Program-made: the position numbers and the translations under genes | Source: Begonia masoniana | Lineage: Eukaryota; Streptophyta; Magnoliopsida; Cucurbitales; Begoniaceae | NCBI GenBank assembly: GCA_022432975.1 | Contig: CM039508.1 | Coordinates: 31,266,433-31,330,432, forward strand | Direction of reading: 5' to 3' | Length of the DNA: 64,000 bases | Shown here: positions 37,801-49,340 of the stretch, piece by piece | Layout of the letters: each line of letters starts with the position of its first letter | Position numbering within the stretch: the stretch's first letter is position 1 | The notes under the pieces: generated by a model | What the model was told of the DNA's origin: nothing | Database searches by the model: none | The model's input: only the letters and a program-made list of their open reading frames with translations

Positions 37801-39227
37801 TATAATCGGTATTTTACTTATTTTTGGGATAGCTTGGAAGGTATACCGATCTCCATTTGGGGGTCGAAACTCAACTAATCCAGACCTACAACTTATCGTG
37901 GCATAGTGTCTGGATAACCAATCCATTCCTAATATAACTTCATATCCCTTCATGTCAATTACAATCAGCTCTACATATAACTTCTTATCTCCTAAGGACA
38001 CAATGTCACCTTTCACTATCTGTTCAGAATGTAAGGATTTCCCTGACGGTAACATGACACTATATGGCCTAACAGCTGGTAAGTATCATAACTTATGCTT
38101 ACAGACAAACAGGGTTGCTATAAATGAGTGGGTGGCCCCCGTGTCTATAAGGGTGTAAGCAGAAATACCACAAATCATAATTGTACCTGTTATGACCGTA
38201 TGCTGCACAGCATCTTCATTCTCAATCATAGCAAAGACTCTAGGAGCTATCCTTGCTCGATTGGGGTCTGGTGGCATGGGGCAGTCTCTGACTACATTTC
38301 CGACCTTGTCACATCTGTAGCAACGGCCAGAGTGTAGCTTGCACTCGCCATGGTGGTTCTTCTGGCAGTTGGAGCATAGAGGGGCTAATGGTCGTTTTCC
38401 CTTCCCTTGGTCATCATTTGGATTGAAGGGTCTCTTTATACCTTGTTTATTTGTTGTGGTCCCATGTTCTGTTGCGGTTGTCATCCTTTGTTCTGATGTG
38501 GTGGCGGCTGAGCCTCCTTAGTGAACTTCCTTGGCTGTTCACACTGCACATATGTCGTTATCTCAGCCTCTTCCAGCTCCAAGGCCTTAGCCGTCACTTC
38601 ACCATATGGTATATTATGTATTCCAACAGTCTTTACTCTCATATACAAACTCAGCTTTAGTCCTTGAACAAATTGGTGAATCTTGTCCTCATCATCCTCA
38701 ACCAATCGGGGAGCAAACCGTGATAAAGCCTCAAATTTGCATATGTAATCTGCCACAGAGCCAGTTTGTCGCAAATTCATAAACTCCTTCTTCTTGCTGT
38801 CCTGAACGGTCCTATTGAAATACTTGTCAAAGAAAGCAGTCTTAAACCTTCCCCAGGTCATAGGTCCTGCATTAATGGTACTCTGGATTGAGTCCCACCA
38901 ATGCCTTGCACTCAGTTTCAAATGAAAAACAGCATATGTGACCTTATCTCCTTCCTCAACCTTTGCATATGTGAACATGTCCTCCATTCTTCGAATCTAT
39001 TCCTCAGCATAAACAGGATCCGAAACTTGTCCATTAAATACTGGGGGTCGAAGCCGGTGGAAACGCTCACCCCCATGATCATGAGTTGCATTAGTACTGG
39101 AGTTCCTTTGTTCCTCTCTAGTGGCCACAAGCTGTTCTATTTGGCGTGATTGGCGAATAACTAATTCTGTCAGCTGAGCAATGGTGTTACTATCCACGTT
39201 GTCTTCTCTCTGTTGACCTCTTACCAT
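34810..39227 (-). pseudogene. Element D gag-pol, broken by several stops
   Basis: The gag start MVRGQQRED is at 39227 with the gag core to 38481. A zinc-knuckle region follows at about 38385-38310: CYRCDKVGNVVRDC has Asn where the zinc-binding His is expected. Protease has an intact LIDTGATHSF (about 38130) and [11 protein letters not shown] (about 37930). RT lies at 37573-36962 with [11 protein letters not shown]. RNase H (36738-36418, [22 protein letters not shown] at 36387) and integrase (36300-35047, HPGSTKMY, SDRDPRF, WDEVGEAKLLG) follow. The chromodomain-like end is at 35046-34812. Stops or shifts near 39000, 38480, 38070, 37700, 36950, 36750, 36415, 35795, 35570, 35480, 35045 and 34855 make it inactive. 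Confidence 0.88.
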
Positions 39228-39373
39228 TTTGAGATCCCTAAACAAATCATCGTAACATATCTTAACTTAATGATATTACTAAAATCATAAACACTTACAG
39301 TTGCTGGAGGGTACTTCAGGTGGCAATCTGTGCTGGGAGGCAGTCTGCAGAATCGATTTTAGAACCCGGTTTT

Positions 39374-39386
39374 GCTCTGATAACAT
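39374..39386 (-). other. Element D primer-binding site, degenerate
   Basis: The minus strand reads ATGTTATCAGAGC beside the LTR at 39390. Sister elements have TGGTATCAGAG here, so the first bases of the site have mutated since insertion. Confidence 0.75.
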
Positions 39387-39389
39387 AAT

Positions 39390-41855
39390 TGTAACGACCC
39401 CAGTTGGAGGCGCCACGTAATTCATAACTTAACCTCTTAAATTCGTATTTACCCTGATCTCTGTAGATCTTTCACCCTTCGACCACTTTTCACTAAGGTC
39501 CCCTTTGTATTTTTTTTTTTTTTTACCTTTCCTCAACAGAACTTAAGGACTTTAACATAACAGACAGAAACTAGATTCATCGAACTTGTTTTCCTCTTAA
39601 AACTAACAACATATTCGTTCACAGAGTCGAGCGACCATACGCAGTCATCAGTTCTATAACAGATTCGGGCAGGAAAGAAATGCCCCCAGATTATTCGACG
39701 TTATTCTGCTCGGGTTTGCATGGGTTTGCATGCATCGGCTAACAGAGTGTACCTCTTCCAATTTGTAACGTGTACTCTGCATGACTCAATTATCGTTGCC
39801 CAATAGAAGACATCTTCCGGTGGGCACGTGCATCTCTCGTGACTCATTAAACATCACTCGGTCACTAAACGACAACAACATCTACGTCATCCGGTAATTG
39901 AAATACACTACATCTACCGATCACTAGACGACAAAACGATTCGTACATCGCCCGACATTAGAAATACACTACATCGCCCAATCACTAGACGACAAAACAA
40001 CACTTACATCATCCGGTATTTGAAATACACAACATCTACCGATAGACATGTGCAATCCACGTGTTCTTTTAAGACATCTTCCGATAGAGAACATCTATCG
40101 GTGGATGCAAGCTCATACATCTTCCGATAGAGAACATCTATCTGTGGATGCAAATTCCTAACATCTTCCGATAGAGTACAGCTATCTGTGGACATAAATA
40201 TACACAGACTTCTAACTTCATTGACTCATCACTCTTATAAATGAAAATCAGAGACTCATCCAGAATTCTTGTAGCGGAAAACTTAGTTAAAATAACTCAT
40301 TCTATATCCTTGTAAACATTCTCAGACTCAGTAATTAAACCAGACAATTTCAAAAGATAGATGTTTTAAAATAATCTCATCCTACTTAGACTTCCATATT
40401 CATAATCATCACTAAAATCATAAGAGCATTAACCAGGGGGTCTTGTTCGCCATTCAGCCACAGAATTGCTCCCTGAACACCTTCCAGCAATCAAACTTAG
40501 ACATCTTCATTAACTTTGGAATCCTCACTTGATATTTCGTCACTTACATCATAAGGTTTAAACTATAAGCCTAATGCTTAGTAAGGAATGCAATACTAAC
40601 ATGTATACGTGAATGCATAGTTGCAAGAAAATCATGATCATGTTCGTTTCATGCTCTTTTCTTGTTCTTATTCGTGTTCTTGTTCATCACTTTTATCATA
40701 TGGATTAAGGGAGGATTTGTGCCGTAAAGGGGGGATGACAGTGCAAGTGTACATAGTCCCTTTCGGGCCGTATTCATGGTCCTTCTCTTTGGACAGTGAC
40801 ACACGCCAAACCACCCCCAACCCTCACTTAATCCGGTTGTATAAGTTTCATATTCATTCTCATATCTTGTTCATGGGGGAAAACATGCTCATAAATCATT
40901 TTCATATGCTTGAGAAGTAAATCATGATGCATGACATGAATGTTCTTAAATCATCAGACTATGAAAAATATCATACTAGACAGTTGACTTCATAGACTCT
41001 ATCATAACATCACATAACATAGTTCTCAAACATCCATAAATCATCCAAGTACAAACTATCTTACTAACTTAAAACAAACATCAAACACATAACTAATTTA
41101 GTACCCTTAAGATGTAGGGTCCTAATGGCCGGAAATCTTAATACATTCACTTACCTGGCTTCCTTAGCAAATTCATGCACTACACTTCAAACTTCTTCAC
41201 CTGATATCATTTCACATTTCAAAGTTAAAATAGATCCTAAATATTCTGAAATCAAAGCTAGAAAAGTCCTAACTAAATGTCATCCTAGAATCTGTATTCC
41301 TGAGTCCTTTCAGCCGAGCACCTTGTGTGTGGACTAAGTTTCCAAAATCTAAAATAGCCTAGTTCAACTTAACCACTAGTTCCAGTCGATTATCTTAAAG
41401 TCCAGATTCGGATCAGGAATGTTATTACCAAACACCGATTATAAATGTTCCTATTATTCGGCCATTGAAGAATTTTGAAACATTGGGTTCTAGCTGAAAA
41501 CCGAGTTTCAAATAATTACTCGGCAACTACATTGTCTAAATCTTACCTCGAATGTAGGTTATCAGAGTGGAGGCTGGAGGAATAGATTACTAAAGAGGGA
41601 GTCGCAGGCAGAGAAAGAGCTCTGGAAGCATGAGAATCGCCGAGAGAGAATGTCGGCTACAGTGGGGTTTAAGTGAGGTTTAAGGTTTCCATTTTCTTTT
41701 TATACTAAATAAAATCCCTCTTAATTACGGTTCTGCCACCACACAAATAGAAACCAAATAAGCTTAGGTATTAAAATTTAAATTAAAGATCAACAATAAA
41801 GGTGACATTTAATTCCGTTAAGAAAATCACCTGGCTGAAAATGTCGGGTGTTACA
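39390..41855 (-). repeat. Element D right (5') LTR
   Basis: Begins TGTAACGACCCC and ends GGGTGTTACA. It aligns along its full length with 32309-34768 with scattered substitutions. Confidence 0.93.
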
Positions 41856-42289
41856 CTCTTCGCCAACGTTGATCTACGCTTCGAGATGAACGTTTTGACA
41901 CCAAAATCTCGACGAACGGAGATGGATCGGACGTCGGTGATTTCTCCCTCGCGTCTCTCTCTTCTCTCTTTTTTCTCTCTCTCTCTTCTGGTGTTCTGCT
42001 GAGAAGAGAAAGACGATAAGGTTTTCAGTAGAAAACCTTATCAAAACTTTATTTTCTTTAAAATTAAATTTTATTCTTTTATTCTAAATATCTTTTATTA
42101 TTTCTTTTTATTTTATAATTTATTTAATTCTTTTATTCAATTTACTTTAAATTTCTTTAACGTTCGGTTTCACGATCTCAATTCTTACCGAAAATTAGCA
42201 AAATTGATCCCAATATTTACACTTAAAATTCGCGAAATTTTTTTTCAAATTTTCTTTTTTTTTCCACTAAAAATTTAGCAAATTTTACA

Positions 42290-43473
42290 ACTGTTATTAA
42301 AATTCTCAACACGCTTTAACAAAACATTTGTCCACTAAGACTTCACATACTGCCATTAGTTAAACCGCCTCAGCGGTGCACCAGACCGTGGCATAGATGT
42401 GCTCCTCCAACTGCGCATATTCTTCATTATACTCAGAGAATTCACCTGTAGTCACCTCAGCTCCTACATCACAAAACTCATCTATTAGCCTAATGCTAAG
42501 TAAGTAGAGAAATAATAAAATACAATGCTGAATCACAAATCCTATTCATGCAATTTCTACTTTCACAACTCAGTTGTATTCGTTCTCTGTTGATCCCTCT
42601 GTACGATGGGAAGTGGATCAATTTTCCCAAAGTCTACATCCTCTACTCAATTAAGGGGCGGATTAGTTCCTTTAATAGCTGATTTGATCCCCCTGTTCGA
42701 TGGGAAGTGGATCAATTTTCCCAAAGTATAAATATCATCTGTCTCGATTAAGGGGCGGATTAATTCCTTTAATAGTTAAATTAATTCAATCTTCTCATGT
42801 CTTACCATGCCATTATATGTAAATTTGTTTTCGTATTCTTTCAAAACAAGATGCATAACATACTGAAAACATACAAACAAGCATAAACCCTACTGTTTTG
42901 TGATGTAGGCCCGAAGGCACACACATACTCTACTTACCTGGCTTCCTGGAAATGTTTGGTTGCAAACTACTTCGGGGTTTTTCTCGAACCTAAAACCATA
43001 GACAGAGTATCAATTAGATCTTCACTAAACCTCATTCTAAACCATCCAGAAGTCTAAGGAAGCTAGTGGGAGCTCCGTTCTTCGAGCATTCCCGAATCGC
43101 TACAAAACCCGAACTCAACTCTCACTTACAGCATACCCAAATACGCATCTACAATCCCCTCTATCATCAATAATCACTAATACAGCAAGAAATCAAAGTA
43201 AAACTCACCTAAGTTGAAGAAGAATCGGAGGGAAAATCGCCAAGAGAAGTCGGCTAAGCTGAATGCCGAAAGGGGAAAGAAATGAAAACAATGGCGGCTA
43301 AACCTTCACTAAACCCTCCATTTATATCACAAGTTTTACGAATTACACATATGCCCTTAACTAACCAACTTTAAACTATTTAAGCAACCAATTAAATTCA
43401 CTTAATTTCATAAAGATGAAAGTCACAAAATGTTACTATTAAAAATCAAGGCTGACAATTACTGGTTGCTACA
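42290..43473 (-). repeat. Element A right (5') LTR, second part
   Basis: Resumes with the ACTGT target copy of element F and matches the left LTR (6300-7478). It ends GGTTGCTACA at 43473. The minus strand carries the intron-like module: CAG/GTAAGTA at 42937 to TGATGTAG ending 42464. GATAT (43474-43478) should be A's target duplication. Confidence 0.9.
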
Positions 43474-44145
43474 GATATAGGGGTATCTCTCAAGGAATTC
43501 GACCCACTTGGCATATCTTCTATTGAGTTTGCCTTGACTCTTGATGTGCTTGAGCGTTTGGTGGTCGGTGTGGATAATAAACTTTTTAGGCATCAAATAA
43601 TGTTGTCATACCTCAAATACTCGGATGATGGCAAAGAATTCCTTGTTGTAAGTGAAGTAATTAAAAAATGCTCCCTTTGAGTTTCTTACTAAAATAGACA
43701 ATTGACTTGTCTACTTGCATGAGAATGGCGCCTACTCCAAGGCCAGAGGCATCACATTCTACTTCAAATACCTTATTAAAATTGGGAAGTGCTAGAATGA
43801 GTGCTTGATATAATTTTACCTTGATAGTCTTGAAAGTTTGTTGACAACCCAAAGTTCATAGAAATTCTTTCCCCTTTTTTGTACAATCCGTTAGAGAGGC
43901 TAATAAGGTGCTAAAATCCTTTATGAATTTTTGTTAGAAGGAAGCTAATATCTATGGAAACTACGAACCTCTGAAATATTTTTGGGGATCGCCCACTCCT
44001 TGATAGCATTTATTTTGGTACTATCCACTTCCAAGCCGCGTTGAGATACAATAAATCCAAGAAAGTGCACCTTTTCTTGAACAAATGCACATTTTTTGAG
44101 GTTTCCAAATAATTTCTCCCTACGAAGAGTCTCAAATAAAGATTT
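43474..44145 (-). pseudogene. Older Ty3/gypsy pol remnant flanking element A
   Basis: The minus strand encodes decayed RT-end and RNase H sequence: LKKCAFVQEKVHFLGF, then FEVECDASGLGVGAILMQ and YFSKKL (about 43852-43661). RNase H motifs of the VECDASG type differ from those of elements A to G (YCDAS), so this is another gypsy lineage. Several stops are present. No LTR is recognisable. Element A lies at its left edge. Confidence 0.7.
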
Positions 44146-44245
44146 AAGTTATTTGTTTATTTTAATTAACTTATGATTTTTGTTATTATTACATTTTATG
44201 CAAAAAAAAAATTTGTTGTTTTACTTGATTAATTTATTTTAATAT

Positions 44246-46350
44246 TTGTATATTTTAACATTTTTCTCTATATTAGCAACGACAATGGATTTTGATTCAA
44301 GTAGATCGGTTGATTTAGATAAGAGATCAACTGGTGATGCCGAAATAGATTGGTATTCGGATGGCAAGCCTACATATGGTGATCTGCGAGCATTCGATCA
44401 CGCAGATGAAAATGAAGAATTATTTGCGTATTTGACCTCAAAAACTCTAGACAATGAGCTTCGAACATCGGTCGACTCGGATGACGAGGAGGTGGAAAGT
44501 AGACCGATAAGAGAACAAATCGGTATGAGATTTTTTTTGGGTAGAAAATATGTTTCTTTAGAAGTGATTAAAGAAGAAATATTCTTTGAAAAACGGTTAT
44601 GGTATAAAACTCACTAAAAGTGAAAGAAGCCGACTGACGGCTGAGTGTGAGAATGGATGTGGGTGGCGACTGCATGCGTCGAGAAAAGTTGAGAATCAAC
44701 ACGCTTCAACAAAATGGGTGGCACAGCATTACCTAGACAAGTTCAAAAGTCATCCTACCTGGGACATCCCTTCTACTATCGAGACAGTGAATAAGGATTT
44801 CACTGTCGATATTTCATCCAGTCTTGCCACAAGAGCAAGAAGCATTGATCGAACCCTCAACGAAGGGAAGTGCGACAAACAGTACGGGCAACTGTGGTCG
44901 CACGCAGCCAAAATATTCAGATCAAATACAAGCAGCACAATAAAAATTGATGGGAACCCAGTGGGCCCTATTCTTTGAGATTCCAAAGATTGTATATGTG
45001 CATGGTTGTTTGCAAGACCGGGTTGGTGGAGTGTGGGAGACCCATTATATGCTTGGATGACTGTCATCTGAAGGGGTCATGTGCCGGCCAATTACTCACA
45101 GCCATCAGTATTGTTGGCAACGATGGAGTATATCTCGTTACTATTGTCAACTTTGAATCTGAGTGTCCGGACTCATGGACATGGTTTTTGCAAATATTAA
45201 AGTAAGACCTAAACACTGAATTGAGTTGGATCGACAAAAGGTATAATGCATTTTTATATTTTATTTCAAATTTTGGGGCGTTGTGGTAGTAATATTATTT
45301 TATTGAAGCTGCTTTTCATACAAATTGCAAAGAGCTGTTTGAGAACAATTCGAACATGCTGAACATCACTTCTGCCTCCGACATATGTACGCAAATTTTA
45401 AAAACCATTTTCGGGGCAGAGCATACAGAAATGCGATGTGGAATGCAGTCAAGGCACCCACGGAGGCGCATTTCGAGCATGAAATGCGTAAATTATACCA
45501 ACTTAGTGTAGAGGCCTACGCATGGCTTCGAGCAGAAGAGCCTAAATGTTGGGTTAGTTATGCATTCTCTTCGAATCCCAAGTACGATCTGGGATTGAAT
45601 AATTTGTGCGAGTCATTCAATGCACTTTTTTTGTCGGTCAGAGACAAACCGATCTTGACCATGTTTGAGATGATCCGAAAGCGCTTGATAACTCGTATCG
45701 TGAAGAAATTTGAAAAGGTGGTCCAATCAATCGACGTCCTACGTCCCCAAATAAGGAAAAAACTTGATAAGCTAACGAGTGCATCTGGAAATTGGAATGA
45801 AACGTTTGCGGGAGCTGCACGATTTCAGGTCAGCAAGGGATACAAACAATTCATTGTTGACATGAATTTGTGTCAATCCATTGTGTCCATTCTATTCCTT
45901 GCATGTACTGGATGAGAGTAGTGCCGGAAAATTACGTGCACGCATGCTATCACAGGGCAAAATACCTGCAGATGTACTCACATTATATTAGTCCCATTAG
46001 TGGCCATATAATGTGGCCACCCGTAGAAGGGCTGAACGAAATCCTCCAACCCAAAAGAAAACGCCAACCTGGTAGGCCGAAGAAGACAAGAGTGCGAGAT
46101 GCCGACGAGCTGTCAAGCTCGAGAATTAGTAAGAGGAACTCCACCCTGCGGTGTCGTATATGTTGACAGGAGGGGCATAATACTCGCACTTGTCTTAACA
46201 GAGGATCAACTTCAGGCGCAGCTACGCAAGACACATTTATGGGCTTCAACACATTTGACGAAACGCAGGAATCTTCAACACGCGGCCATGGCAGAAATTG
46301 TTGAATTTTTTGTTGGCGTAGAAATGAGTCATTTTTTTTTATTCTTTCAT
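44246..46350 (+). pseudogene. Mutator-like (MuDR family) transposase, decayed
   Basis: The reading frame shifts at least four times. An acidic N-terminal part (44270-44617) includes VDSDDEEVE and the IGMRFFLGRKYVSLEVIKE segment typical of the MuDR DNA-binding region. CENGCGWRLHASRK follows (about 44646-44690). The transposase core has LDDCHLKGSCAGQLLTAISI (about 45051-45110) with its first catalytic Asp, then CPDSWTWFLQILK (about 45165-45203). Later blocks read AEEPKCWVSYAFSSNPKYDL and NNLCESFNALFLSVRDKPI (about 45535-45655). The C-terminus keeps part of a SWIM-type finger (IPCMYW, PENYVHACY, 45890-45950), a basic KRKRQPGRPKKTR stretch and a CCHC knuckle broken by TGA (CRIC at 46155-46166, then EGHNTRTC). 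Terminal inverted repeats were not found. Confidence 0.82.
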
Positions 46351-46387
46351 TATTAATTTAATTTTTTTAAGGTACCATTTATTAATT

Positions 46388-46545
46388 TAATTTTGAAAGG
46401 TGCTGAAATTGTAATTATTTATTTTAATTTATTGAAATTATAATTTTTGAAAGGTGATTGAAATTATTATTATTTATTTTAGTTTATTGAAATTACAATT
46501 TTCGAAAGGTGTTTGAAATTATAATTATTTATCTATTGAAACTGA
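46388..46545 (+). repeat. AT-rich imperfect tandem repeat
   Basis: Three diverged units of about 55-60 bp, each containing GAAAGGTG...TGAAATT...TAATTATTTAT, lie between the transposase remnant and the next gene. Confidence 0.65.
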
Positions 46546-46571
46546 AATTGTAATTAATTATATACACTAAA

Positions 46572-47268
46572 CTACGCCGGTGGGTCATCGTCATCGTCAT
46601 TGTAGTCGTTCGCCATCCAATTCTGGACACTCGCATTCAGTCTATCAACTCTGCCTATGAGATGCTGGATGTCCTTCTGCTGGCTCTGTTGTATCTCCAG
46701 TACGTGATGCAGGTGCTGTTGGTGTATCTGATGCATTTGATACATCTGTTGATACTGCGTATGCTACATATGCTGCATCTGAGCCATCTCCTGCTGGTGC
46801 GTCTGCTGCATCTGATACAGCTGCTGCAGATACTGCCTCGTGTCCTATCCACTAGCCTCATCTTCCTCCTTGGGGGCCAATGGCGGCAATGTCGTCTCCT
46901 CCATCGGAACTGCCCGAGAGGTGGATGCCCTCTGATCGCTCTTCAACACCCAAGCGCCATCAACTTCCATGAAGCTCATCTTCATCAAATGGGAGGTGTT
47001 AAATAAATCGGTGGGCCTTTGAACTGTTCTTTGCTCGCCAACCAGTAGCTGAATCCCAGCTCGATTGATGATCTTAAAAATCAATGCCCCATACAGGACA
47101 TTTGTGTTGCTTACCTGCCCGACCTCACGCATGTGACTTAAAATCAAAAAGCCAGGGTCAAAAGGCTTCCCATTGCACAACTTCTCCATGACATACAGGT
47201 CTATGCAGCTCACGAGATTTCAATGTCTCTCTCGTGGCAGAAGAGTGTGGGCTAGCATGTTGCGAAGA
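46572..47268 (-). pseudogene. 'Putative plant transposon protein'-like gene, 3' part (split by G)
   Basis: Continues the reading of 56565-56057 after element G. The minus strand encodes NMLAHTLLPRERH, a stop, then VSCIDLYVMEKLCNGKPFDPG and FLILSHMREVGQVSNTNVLY (47213 leftwards), as in the helical domain annotated as putative plant transposon protein. A stop lies near 46845. Downstream the same strand is very rich in Gln, His and Met (about 46840-46650) and ends in a run of five Asp followed by PPA and a stop at 46572-46574. The family is common in plant genomes but of unknown function. Confidence 0.65.
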
Positions 47269-47790
47269 TGTAGCACCCGGTTCCATTGAACCATAATTTT
47301 AATCTATTATTAATGATGAACTTTTATAGAAGGGTTGGGGAGAGTCATTGATTAGGTTAATAAATGAACAGGTGAGGGTATGATGGTAATTAGCATTTTT
47401 ACTTAGTGGATAACATATTAGGGAAAAGTCCAGTGTGGGTAGCCGCCATTATCCCCTATTTTTCCTTTCTCGGCGTTCAGCTCGAGCAGTAGAACTCTCT
47501 AAGCGATTCTCTCGCCCGATTCTCCTTCAACCTAGGTAAGTCTTGTTTTCCTGCATTTTAGTGATTAGTTTACTGAGAGAATACAATGTGGAGATTTTGA
47601 GGATGCTGTGATTGAGGGTGGGTTCGGGTTCCTGATGGTAAATAGGAATGCACGAAGATCTAAGCTTCCAAACTAATTTCCATAGACTCTTGGGAAGTTT
47701 AGAATGAAGTTTAACTAATACACTGTCAACGGTTTTAGGTTGAGAAATACCCGAAGTGGTTAGCAACCCAGACAATCTCCGGGAACCCAG

Positions 47791-48276
47791 GTAAGTAAAG
47801 TATGAATGTGCCTCCGGGCCTACATCACAAAACAGTAGGGTTATGCATGTTGTGAATGATTTTGTATGTCATGCATCATGTTTTTGAAAGATTACGAAAA
47901 TGGATTTCCATGTAAGAATGGTGAGGTATGAACTGAATGTGACAGAACAGCTATTAAGGGAATTCATCCGCCCCTTAATCGAGTAGAGGATGTATGACAT
48001 TGGGAGAATTGATCCCACTACCAAGGGAATCGAGGGATCAGAACAGCTATTAAGGGAATTCATCTGCCCCTTAATCGAGTAGAGGATGTATGACATTGGG
48101 AGAATTGATCCCACTCCCAAGGGAACCGAGGGATCAGATCAGTTTATGAACATATGTGTATGCAACTGAGATGAGAAAGTAGAAATTGCATGTTTAGGAA
48201 TTTATGTTTTAGCAATGCATTTCATTACTGCTTTACTTACTTAGTATTAGGCTAATAGATGAGTTTTGTGATGTAG
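47791..48276 (+). other. Intron-like module in element G 5' LTR
   Basis: CAG/GTAAGTA (GT at 47791) is followed by CTCCGGGCCTACATC. The acceptor-like TTTTGTGATGTAG ends at 48276, and CAGGTGAA follows at 48292. The 3' LTR has the identical arrangement (54524-55009). A 97-bp tandem duplication lies inside. Whether it is spliced is unknown. Confidence 0.42.
47944..48138 (+). repeat. About 97-bp tandem duplication in element G LTR
   Basis: Two near-identical units start at AACAGCTATTAAGGGAATTC (about 47946 and 48043). Each unit contains an inverted pair ATTAAGGG...CCCCTTAAT that could form a stem. The 3' LTR carries the same duplication (about 54677-54870), so it predates insertion. Element A's LTRs have a related pair. 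Confidence 0.9.
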
Positions 48277-49328
48277 GTGTTGAGGATACTGCAGGTGAAT
48301 TCTCCGAGTTCATTGAGGAATAGGCTGGTTGAAGGAGCACATTCATGTTTCGGCCTGGTAAACTGATGAGGCGGATTAACTGATGTCTGTAGGTGTGAAA
48401 GATTAGTTGTCAGTGTTTCAAATTAAATATGTTGAGTTTTCATAACAATAGTGATTTCAATGTTTTGAATTCGTTTTTGAGTTCCTCTTCTGATACTAGT
48501 ATTCTGTAGGGGTTTGATGTTAGTACTTGCTGGTTTTTGAGTAATGCATTGGCTTGAGTCGTTTTCTGGTTAGTTTCAGCAAAATGAGTAAGTTCTTTCT
48601 GTAATTAGAGTTGTCTTGTGTAGTAAGTAGTTGATGGTGCATTGCTCTGCTCTCTGCCGGTAGATGATGTCTATCAGCAGAGGTCGGGTTATAGTTTTAT
48701 TTCCATCGGAAGATGTCTTCAGATAAGTCATCGGATGATGTAGGCTTATTTCTATCGGAAGATGTCTTCAGATAAGCCATCGGATGATGTAGATTTTACG
48801 CAATTGGTATGAGCTGGCAACATGTTTTGTTGTTAGTTACCGGAGAATGTCGTTGTTAAACACACCGGATGATGTAGAATAGGTTTTTGTCGTTTAGTAA
48901 CCGGTGGATGTCGTGTGTTAATCCACCGGAAGATGTAGGAAATGTTTTCTCGTTTTGTGACCGGTGGATGCTGTATAGCGTCGATCATCCGGCTGACGTC
49001 ACCGGAATGTGTAGAGCGTATTTTGTCGTTTTGCCACCGGATGATGTCTTCTCTTTTCTGCTTCAGCCCCTTTTTGTTGACTTGGTTCAGCGGCAGATGT
49101 GTTTGACTTTCGCCACCTTTAAAGTAACTCGCGATTTAAACTTTATTTTCCCTTGGTCAACTATTTCTAACATTTCATCCAATTACCAAAGCATTTTTTT
49201 TATTTTGTTTAACTCTAATTTTATTCAAATGAATTCCGCTGCAAGTTTTAAGAATATGGGTGAAATATTTAGTCATGTACGGAGTTTGTGTGACAAACCG
49301 AGTTTAGATAACTCGGGGCGTCACAGTT

Positions 49329-49340
49329 TGGTATCAGAGA
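49329..49340 (+). other. Element G primer-binding site
   Basis: TGGTATCAGAGA lies three bases after the 5' LTR end at 49325. It is of initiator-Met tRNA type. Confidence 0.92.

Larger units (their letters stand above)
32309..41855 (-). mobile_element. Element D: Ty3/gypsy, structurally complete
   Basis: A 9547-bp minus-strand element inside element F's right LTR, with the exact 5-bp duplication CTCTT (32304-32308 and 41856-41860). LTRs are 32309-34768 (2460 bp) and 39390-41855 (2466 bp) and look very similar. The coding region (34810-39227) is broken by stops. The LTRs belong to the same family as solo LTR C. Confidence 0.94.
24073..42289 (-). mobile_element. Element F: gag-less Ty3/gypsy
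   Basis: A minus-strand element inserted in element A's right LTR, with the exact 5-bp duplication ACTGT (24068-24072 and 42290-42294). The left (3') LTR is 24073-27140, the internal region 27141-30508 (only about 3.4 kb) and the right (5') LTR 30509-32308 plus 41861-42289. Element D splits the right LTR. Pol is present but gag and most of protease are missing. LTRs start TGTCACAACCCGAGAGG and end TTTTACA, unlike the other families here. Confidence 0.92.
5886..43473 (-). mobile_element. Element A: Ty3/gypsy container element
   Basis: A minus-strand Del/Tekay-like element that hosts E, B (with C) and F (with D). Its left (3') LTR remnant is 5886-7478, its coding region 18670-23086, its primer site 23226-23237 and its right (5') LTR 23241-24072 plus 42290-43473. 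Its coding end and the adjoining polypurine tract are separated by B. The outer right base pair is followed by GATAT, the expected target copy, whose partner is beyond the left edge. Its own sequence totals about 8 kb. LTR details resemble G, so A and G belong to one broad lineage. Confidence 0.88.
47269..49325 (+). repeat. Element G 5' LTR
   Basis: Starts TGTAGCACCCGG and ends GGGCGTCACA. It holds the intron-like module 47791-48276, a tandem duplication (about 47944-48138) and repeated CGGAAGATGT/CGGATGATGT motifs (about 48655-49045). Confidence 0.95.

Noticed and set aside
44586..44978. Transposase pieces as separate small genes
   Set aside because: Together, and in order, they match one MuDR-type protein with frame changes, so they are fragments of one pseudogene.
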